Positions 1 through 7,400 of a stretch of 64,000 nt of DNA are shown piece by piece. The translations under genes were made by a program, and so were the position numbers. The notes beneath the pieces were generated by a model that searched no databases, had not been told where the DNA came from, and was given only the letters and a program-made list of their open reading frames with translations. Where the stretch lies: contig DGTP01000003.1 of the NCBI GenBank assembly GCA_002394335.1, positions 35,068-99,067 of the forward strand. The letters are read 5' to 3'. The DNA is from Bacteroidales bacterium UBA4333 (GTDB lineage Bacteria > Bacteroidota > Bacteroidia > Bacteroidales > Paludibacteraceae). Every line of letters begins with the position of its first letter. The first letter of the stretch is position 1.

Positions 1-7
1 GCGCATC

Positions 8-46
8 ATTGCGCGAGCCCCGTCACTCCCCCATTGCGCAAGCCCC
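8..46. repeat. Direct repeat at window edge
   Basis: The 14-mer ATTGCGCRAGCCCC occurs at 8-21 and 33-46, a 25-bp period. It is C-rich and non-coding as far as visible. The repeat may continue outside the window, so its full copy number is unknown. Confidence 0.6.
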
Positions 47-58
47 CCATCAATCATC

Positions 59-82
59 AAAGGCAGCCCGAAGACTGCCTTT
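59..82 (-). terminator. Hairpin terminator with UUCG loop
   Basis: AAAGGCAG at 59-66 pairs with CTGCCTTT at 75-82. Read on the minus strand the stem closes on a C(UUCG)G tetraloop. It lies 79 bp beyond the end of the 49-residue peptide gene and probably ends that transcript. The T tract is only three bases, so it may act in both directions. Confidence 0.6.
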
Positions 83-160
83 GATTAACCATTGTTTTAA
101 CAGAGACTCTGCTGTCACTATCGCGACCATTACGGACGTCTCTGTAGAATTTTAACTCTC

Positions 161-310
161 TTAGAACACCGCCACCTTTCCGTCACGACGGCGAATGGTG
201 TGATTGGCTGTCGGCTCTAAATTGTCATTCGAGTTCAGAAGCAATACTGCTTCATTCATCCAAAACTCTTTTGCCTCTACTTCCGGCTGTATATAATTTT
301 TCTTTTTCAT
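161..310 (-). CDS. Small MKKK-YIQP family peptide, 49 residues
   Basis: This short reading frame starts MKKKNYIQPEVEAKEF and ends RRDGKVAVF. It shares the pattern MKKK-x-YIQP-x-VE-x-K-x-F with a second peptide at 15523-15657. Small Bacteroidota proteins with a charged MKKK start followed by a YxxP box are common, but no function is known to me. No signal peptide or membrane segment is evident. It lies 13 bp downstream of the YoeB-like toxin and could be read from the same promoter. The relation to the second copy, not the length, is the main argument that it is real. Confidence 0.6.
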   Translation of the reverse strand: MKKKNYIQPEVEAKEFWMNEAVLLLNSNDNLEPTANHTIRRRDGKVAVF

Positions 311-323
311 AATGCTTCGATTT

Positions 324-599
324 TTATTTGTCTTCATAATGCCCTAACATTTGTAGGATCTTCACTTCTACAACTTCATCATGTATAGTGTACACCACTC
401 GGTCTTTTCCTGTCAAACGCCGTGAATATGTTTCAGCTCTGTAACGGAGTCTTTCTGGATTTCCGATACCTGTAAGCGGATGTTCACGCAGTTCTTCTAA
501 GATTGTACGGAGCTTCTTTAATCGTGCTTGATCTCCGGATTTCTTAATCCGATTAAAATCATCCATTGCACGTGGTGCAAATATCAAACTATAACTCAT
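324..599 (-). CDS. YoeB-family toxin
   Basis: This 91-residue protein belongs to the Txe/YoeB branch of the RelE superfamily, ribosome-dependent mRNA endonucleases that cut mRNA in the A site when their antitoxin is lost. The family core GNPERL (Glu49), the central Arg67 in KDRVVY and the C-terminal His87-Tyr88 fit the catalytic glutamate, arginine and histidine of YoeB. Length is normal. Its ATG overlaps the antitoxin stop by 4 bp (ATGA), the usual coupled arrangement. No lesion is visible, so I expect an active toxin. Confidence in the family is high; the cellular trigger is unknown. Confidence 0.88.
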   Translation of the reverse strand: MSYSLIFAPRAMDDFNRIKKSGDQARLKKLRTILEELREHPLTGIGNPERLRYRAETYSRRLTGKDRVVYTIHDEVVEVKILQMLGHYEDK

Positions 600-826
600 A
601 GGAACATTGCATCTAAAGCCTCTTTACTGTCCACGCGTATTCCCTTCCCTTGCTCTATATCTTGTTCGGCTTTGTCCAAATCCCGGTAGAAAGCAGGACT
701 GCTGTAGTAATCGCGTTTCTTGCGCAGGGTCTTAACCTCCCATCCCATATTCCCTGATAGCCGACGCAAGAACGACGCATCCGCTATAGGTAGTGTTACA
801 TTTAATGTTCTGGTTGCAGTTTCCAT
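596..826 (-). CDS. Antitoxin partner of the YoeB-like toxin
   Basis: This 76-residue protein lies directly upstream of the toxin and overlaps it by 4 bp. The N-terminal half (ATRTLNVTLPIADASFLRRL) looks like the DNA-binding part of small Bacteroidota antitoxins. The C-terminal acidic stretch (DLDKAEQDIEQGKGIRVDS) resembles toxin-wrapping tails. The promoter at 849-880 sits about 25 bp upstream of its start, so the antitoxin is translated first. It should neutralise the toxin and repress the operon. Assignment rests mainly on context and size. Confidence 0.8.
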   Translation of the reverse strand: METATRTLNVTLPIADASFLRRLSGNMGWEVKTLRKKRDYYSSPAFYRDLDKAEQDIEQGKGIRVDSKEALDAMFL

Positions 827-848
827 ACGACTTCTTCGATTTCGTTTG

Positions 849-880
849 CAAAAATACTACTTTTTTTTGATATATGCAAA
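849..880 (-). promoter_or_regulatory. Bacteroidota promoter for the YoeB antitoxin-toxin operon
   Basis: On the minus strand TATTTTTG (complement of 849-856) matches the -7 consensus TAnnTTTG, and TTTG (complement of 877-880) lies 20 bp further upstream as the -33 element. Confidence 0.75.
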
Positions 881-899
881 TATTTTGCTATTTTTTCCT

Positions 900-1346
900 C
901 TAATTTGCCGTATTATTCTTTTTCTCAAACGGCAACTCATCTAACCTCCGGTAGTCGCGCGCCATCTGCTCTATACTTAGTTCCGGGTCGCGCATCTGAC
1001 GGATACGCTCTGCGCCTACTTGCGCCAGCCATTGTTTGAACGGCTCCGCTTTCTTGGACGGAACAGACTGGATAATACGCAGGATCTGCTCAGTATCAGC
1101 CACATCAGTAAGATACCTTTTCCCGTCTGCCGCTTGTAATTTCAGTTGGTGACAATTTGTCACCGACTCATTTCCTTCTTCCTTGAGTCTTTGTTTAAGT
1201 TTGTTCCAATACTTGCGTCCATCAACACTTTCTGTTAATATCTGGACCACATCTACCACAGAGAAGAAGTACTTCTCTTGTACATCGTCCCATACGACCC
1301 GTACCCGCAGGGACTCAAACAGCTTTATTGTTTCGTGTTCTGCCAT
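900..1346 (-). CDS. Shortened BRO-N domain protein
   Basis: This 148-residue protein carries a BRO-N (phage antirepressor-like) domain. Family landmarks include VRVVWDDVQEKYFFSVVDVV near residue 15, YWNKLKQRLKEEGNE, then TDVADTEQILRIIQ and PFKQWLAQVGAERI. Full-length chromosomal relatives in Bacteroidota are usually about 270 residues and continue after the DPEL motif with a longer C-terminal region. Here the reading frame ends soon after DPELSIEQ with an unrelated tail (FEKKNNTAN). It is therefore probably a C-terminally truncated relic that may still bind DNA. The hairpin at 1375-1409 lies just upstream; no consensus promoter was found. Confidence 0.72.
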   Translation of the reverse strand: MAEHETIKLFESLRVRVVWDDVQEKYFFSVVDVVQILTESVDGRKYWNKLKQRLKEEGNESVTNCHQLKLQAADGKRYLTDVADTEQILRIIQSVPSKKAEPFKQWLAQVGAERIRQMRDPELSIEQMARDYRRLDELPFEKKNNTAN

Positions 1347-1374
1347 CGTCTGTTGTTCTTTCCGGCTGTCGGGT

Positions 1375-1409
1375 GGATTAGCAGGCAGGTTGCCCTACTC
1401 TGCTAATCC
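1375..1409. other. Perfect 10-bp hairpin between surface gene and BRO-N gene
   Basis: GGATTAGCAG (1375-1384) pairs exactly with CTGCTAATCC (1400-1409). The 15-base loop can form an inner GGCA/TGCC pairing. It follows the stop of the giant surface gene by 45 bp on the minus strand, as a terminator would, but lacks a T tract. It may instead be an RNA-end or recombination structure. Confidence 0.55.
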
Positions 1410-1453
1410 ATTCCCTTTTCACTTGGTACTTGGTACTTAGTCCCTTAGTCACT

Positions 1454-4400
1454 TTACTTGACTGCCTTTCCGGTCACGTCGTACATCTGTCCGTCGCGGA
1501 GGATATATACGTGCTCGTCAATAACCACCTTGGTGGCTCTTCCCTTCAGGGAGGAGTCGGAGGTAGGTTCATCCACTCCTGTCGCTACGCTCGGAGCTTT
1601 GCGCACGAGCAGCAGACCGTAGCCTTCCGTCGTACCCTTCGTCAGCTCTACCTCGTAACCGTTCATCGACAGGTTCCAGATCACGCGGCCGTCTTTGGTC
1701 AGATACAAGTCGGCGTTATCGCTCTCTGTCGGCGTCTCGATGCGGTATGTGCCATTTGCCGGAGCGTACAGGCTCAACGCGTACGAAGCCTTGTCGTTCA
1801 CTATCGGAGCCTCCTCTGCCGCCAACTTGATGCCTCCGTAGTTCACGCTGTAGATCATCGGAGCTTGCGGAGTATTGGTAGCGAACATCTTCTGCAGGTC
1901 GCAACCGATTTGGTATTCACTCTTGGCATCCTCGCTTGCGGTGATATACATGCGGTCGGACTGGTTCTCGTTGCTCAATGTCACAGCGATAGGCTTGTCT
2001 GTTCTCTTAGCCTCTGTGCGTGCCGGTGCATAAACAATATTCGGAGCATTATGCGCAGCTGCAAAGGTCATTGTGCCGTTATTGGCTGCTTGGATAAAGA
2101 ATGCGCTACCTACTGTCAGGTTAATTTCTTCTACAGTGTAAGATTTGTATGCATACTCGGTTGCATCCAATATCTGCACGTAGCGGACACCGTTATTCTC
2201 CTTAATATTCTCATTGTTTACCGAAGCATAGCACAGGCGCATGTTACCCAAACCGTTCCAACCGGCATTGGTGTTCTCACCACTGGTGTATTGGCTGAAG
2301 CCTACGGACGGATTAGCGTCAAAGCTATACGCACCGGCTACTTTCTTGAAGCGGAAGGTCTGAATGTCGCCATTAACGGTCATGGAGTAAGTGATACCCG
2401 GCTGCATGATTCCACGGTATTTCTTCCAACCGTATTTACCTTGCGCACGCAGGTCTCCGTGGTAGTCCTCAATAGCGTAATCCACTTCGTTCGTCAGTTT
2501 GGCTCCTGTCTCTGCGTTATAAACGCCATCCATTACGCTTACCGGGAACGGAACGGAGAAGTTATGCCACTGGTTAGCTGCTGTTGTTCCGCTTACCGCC
2601 AAAGTGAAGTCGAAATAAGCGTCACCGTTGATGGTCAGTTTGTGAGCGTTCATCACTTGACCCGACTTGCCGTCTTGACCTTCAATCGTAAAGTCATTTA
2701 CTGTCAATTTGCCCGAACCATCTACCTTTCCGCCTGCCTCAACCGTCAGGTTGTCAAGGGTGCGGTTCTCATCTACCGTCAAGGTCTTGCCGTTTTTAAC
2801 CTCAATATTCACATTCTCCGGCATATCGGAAATATCTGTATTGCTGGTAATCTCAAATATACCACCTTCCTCATTCACACCATAGAGCAAGAATCGCTTA
2901 CCGGCAGTGGCAGTAAATTTAATTGCTGTATTGGCTGTAATGGGGTAACTGCTGAGGTCCAAGCAATAGTACTCATCCGTGCTTGTTTTTCCTGTGAGGG
3001 TGTACGTTTTATCACTACCCGAAATATGTTCTTCACTAACCAAAGCATTTATTGTCATAAGGAGAGTACTTCCCATTTCAATTTTCAGTGCAACCGTTTC
3101 ATTCTTCCAACCAGCAGCATGGAAGTGCAACTTTTGTGTATTCTTTGGCACGTTTATCGTTGCTACACCCGCTACGCTTCCTGTTCCATAACGATGAGAT
3201 TGATTTGCATAAGTCGTACCATTGATGATAATAGTATAGTCGTTTTCATCGACATTTAAGTTGCTCGTGTATGTCATTGCCCATTTCTCAGCTACCAGCA
3301 ATGTGTAGGAAGCCTCGCCGGCTTTGTAACTTTCCGTTGCTGCAGAGGATGCAGTAATTATTGCTTCGCCCGTTGCATCTGCTACCAATGTTACATTACC
3401 TTCGGCATCAACAGTTGCTACGCTCTCATTGCTACTGCTATAGGTAACTGCCAAGTCGTTCGGATTAGTCAGTGTCGGTTTTGTAAACGTGCCATTCTTC
3501 ATTACATCATAAGAAGCTTGTGCATATTCCAGACCTGCGTCCTCTTTTTCTGTCCACTGAGCCACGAGGGTCAAATCTGCCGTTACATCTTCATAAATAT
3601 AACCTACTGCACGATCAGTTGAACCATCTTTCCAGCCTGTGAAACGATATCCGTCTTTAGTAAAGCCGGTAACATTATTGCCCAGTACAGTGTGACTACC
3701 ATTCTTTGCAATATTATTTACAACATAGTCATCGCCCGAACCTGCACCTGCTTCATAGGTTGCCGTGAAGGTTACAGCACAAGTGGTCATATAATCCTTG
3801 GTCTCTGGAGCAATATACTTGAAGTATGCGAAACTCTGATCATTGATATTCGTGCTCGTAGAAGTATAGCAACGCCAATCTTGACTATTATAGATTCCTA
3901 CATAGCGAGATGTTCCTTTATGGTAAAGATATCCATCTTTGATTTCAAAGACCTTATTAGCGTTATCCCCAACGCGCACACCATTATTGGTATTTGTGCA
4001 ATATAACCAAGTAGTAGTGCTTCCGTTCGGATAGAAGGTATAACCATTCGTGGCACTGCCGGATACATTCCATTTCAGTGCTTCGACAACCTCACTTGTT
4101 ATTTTGTTATTTTCAATGGTTATGCTTGTTGCAGTAGGAGCTTCCGAAGTTCCGTTAGCACTGCTCAATGCATAAGAACCGGTCGTCTCTGCAATCACAA
4201 AGATATCCTCGCTTGTCAAGTCTGCTAAAGCAGTGTTCCGCCAAGAAGCCTCACCTACTTTAGCAAATACAGCGTGGTACTCAACATCTGCGGTAACAGC
4301 CGGAATATCTTCATTTGCAACCAAACCTGCCGGTGCATCAGCCTGCTTGCCGTCAATAGTAGCATTTGGCAACCAGCCTACGTGTGAGATACTCTGGTCG

Positions 4401-7400
4401 CAACTTGCCGCTGTCGGTATAAAGCTAATCGTTGCGCCATCCAAATAGTTTGCTTCACTTAACAAGTCTGTGCCATTATACCACTTAACGTTATATTGAT
4501 TCTTAATCGTTGCATTGGTCAGGCTGACTGTTGTCGTGTTCGGGGTCGTTGCTTCATCTGCCAAAGTAATCGTTGCGCTATACGGACCACCCACAGCTGT
4601 TGTGTTCAGCGTAACCTTTATGGTAGCCTCATCTACAGAACCATCTGCTTTAATAGTCAATGATGTCGGAGAAACGGTAAACTTGTCATTGCTGCTTGTG
4701 ATACTCAGACTTGTTCCTTCCAGATGAGCCGCGCTAATGTTGAACTGACGTTGCACGGTTGCACCTACTGCGACATCACCAATTTCAAATGCAGTCTCCG
4801 AAATCTGGAAGTTCGGAGTCAAAGTTTCAGCAAATGTTACCGAGATAGTAGAAGTACCGCTTACATTCTTATCATAAGTAACGGTATAAACATTTTCTTC
4901 TGTCTTTCTAATGGTTACGCCTGTTCCTATTGTCTCAGTCACTTCATCTACATGATATCCTGGATTCGGGGTACAAGTGACAGTTACTACCTGCGATCCG
5001 GCACAAGTGCTCAATACACCACTCTTATTAATCGTGAATGTACCTGTGGAAGGATTATCTGCCTTGCTTACTGTTACCTCATCATCGCAGCAAACAGGAG
5101 TGCTGCTATAAGTTTCATCCAACTTGTACAAGTGAATATTCTCATCTTCACCTTGGGCGAAATTTGAATAAGAACTTGCCCAGTTGATGTGCTTTCCATT
5201 ATCATCATCAGAGGTAAATACAGTAAAGCCGGTATTGTTCAGGGTTAATGTGTAACCGCTTGGCTTAGTAGATGTAATGCCGACATAGTGATTAGTACTA
5301 ATAGCATAATTGTATAAATACTTTCCAGTATTAGCGTTGTAGAAAATCCATTTCGAAGATTCATATGTAACTTGCCATACTGATTTTGCACGATATTCAG
5401 CATTTATATCAGCCGGATTGATTACACCATTGGTAATTGATGAAATTGCACATCCATACAAATAGTTTGTATTTTTAACAGCGGCTTCTAATGCTACCTT
5501 CCCGTTTGTATTCACTATCACATACGTACCCGGAATATCTTCGCCTGTCGGTAACTCGGTTACCAAATGATACTTGCTGTCTCCGTTTTTATACACCGCA
5601 TACAGCGTACTTGCTGCGCAATCGTAGTTATCGCCTTCTTTCAGTGTCGGAGCAACGCTTGTGCTGTTGCTCGTTGCCCAACCGGCAAATTCCCAACCTT
5701 CTGCTACACAATAGGTAGAAGGTGTTGCAGACGGCAGTGTGATACCTGCGCCATAACTTGCCTCGGTTAAGGATTCCTCACCTGCTGTGCCCGTTCCGGC
5801 ATCAAATGTCACCGTGCGCGGATAGTTGATAACATAAGCAGCTGTCGCTATCTCTGATGCAGTCCAGCCCGTCTTTGTCGCAAACGCCTTGATTGTCTTG
5901 TTGGCATCTACCGTAATAGCCGAATTATATACATCGCTTTCGGTCGTCGGGTCTGCACCGTCGGTCGTGTAGTAGATGGTCGCACCGTCAATACTGCTGA
6001 GCGTTACAGTCTGTGCGCCGGTATTATACGTACCTGCCGGAACGTCAAAGGTCACAGCCGGAACTTGGAGTACATAATCAACCGTGTTAATCTCACTATA
6101 CTCAAGGCCTTCATTATAACCGATGACTTTCAGCGTACAACTCTTATCAATCAAAATTCCCGTGGTGTTGTTATATGCCACGGAGTTACCCGTCGGATCA
6201 AGATTAGTGTCAGCTGCTGGATCAGAACCGTCAGTAGTATAGAAATACCTGAAGTCGCCATCGTAATTGCTAATTTTAACGGTCTGAACTTCATTATAGG
6301 TACCACCCTCTACATTCAGTATCGGTGCTGCCACCGCCGCACACTCGGTAACGTAGTCGGTCAACGTAGTACCGGTAGTTTCCCACTGAATATCAACTTT
6401 GTCAAGATACAAAGCACCGCTGCTAGAACGAATACCAATATACTCGTAGTCCCCGGTAATAGTCAATTCAGTAGATGTGCCTTCAATGATAGTACCTAAC
6501 AATGTGCCTTGATTATTATTATCGTACAAGTCACTTGCTGCAGAATAAGCAGAATTCTTACCATATATATTGATAGTACGACCGGATGTTGTATTGCTAT
6601 TCCACTCTACGGTTACTTTCTTTGCCTTACCACCGGAAGTAGTAGTAATCACACCGGAATTACTATGATCCGAGCGTAGTTGTATCGAGTTATTACCACC
6701 TGCACTTTGTCCCGCATAAACAGCATCTGATATGGCTGTTTTATCAGACCATGTGGTGTATGAGGTAGAACCATCTGTAACTCCTGTTGTCGCACGAGTT
6801 AATTCATCGGTAACGGTAACTTTACCTGTTCCTTCTTTCGCGAACACAGCATAGTAACTGGTTGCCTCAGAGATAGTCGGCAGCGAAGCAGAAGCGTTTG
6901 CGTTCTTAAATAAGGTAGTATAATGGTCAGCCGTTTGAGGAACAGAGCCATTACGCAATGCCGAAGTCGTCCAACCCATAAAGTCCGTTGCACATGTACC
7001 AATTGCATCTCCATCCCGATCGGCTATAGGAGCAACCTTGCTGCCTGCAGTGACATAAGTGGTCTGAACAACATTCGCTTCCTCTGTACCGCCTACATAC
7101 CACTTAACAGCATACTGAATTGTATAAGCTGCAGTTGCAATATCCGAATTGCTCCAACCGCTCTTGGTCGCAATCGCTTTAATTGTCTGAGCAGAACTTA
7201 CAGTAATCGCTTCGCTATAGGTCGGGCTACTTCCGGTAGGATCATTACCATTCGTGGTATAATGAATAGCCGCTCCATCTGTAGCACAACTTAATTCAAC
7301 ATCTTGTGCTCCGGTATGAGTACCCGCTGCAACCGAGAACGTCGGAGTTGCGCACTTAAGCGTATAGGTAGCACTGAATTCTTCCGAATTCTCGCAGTTT

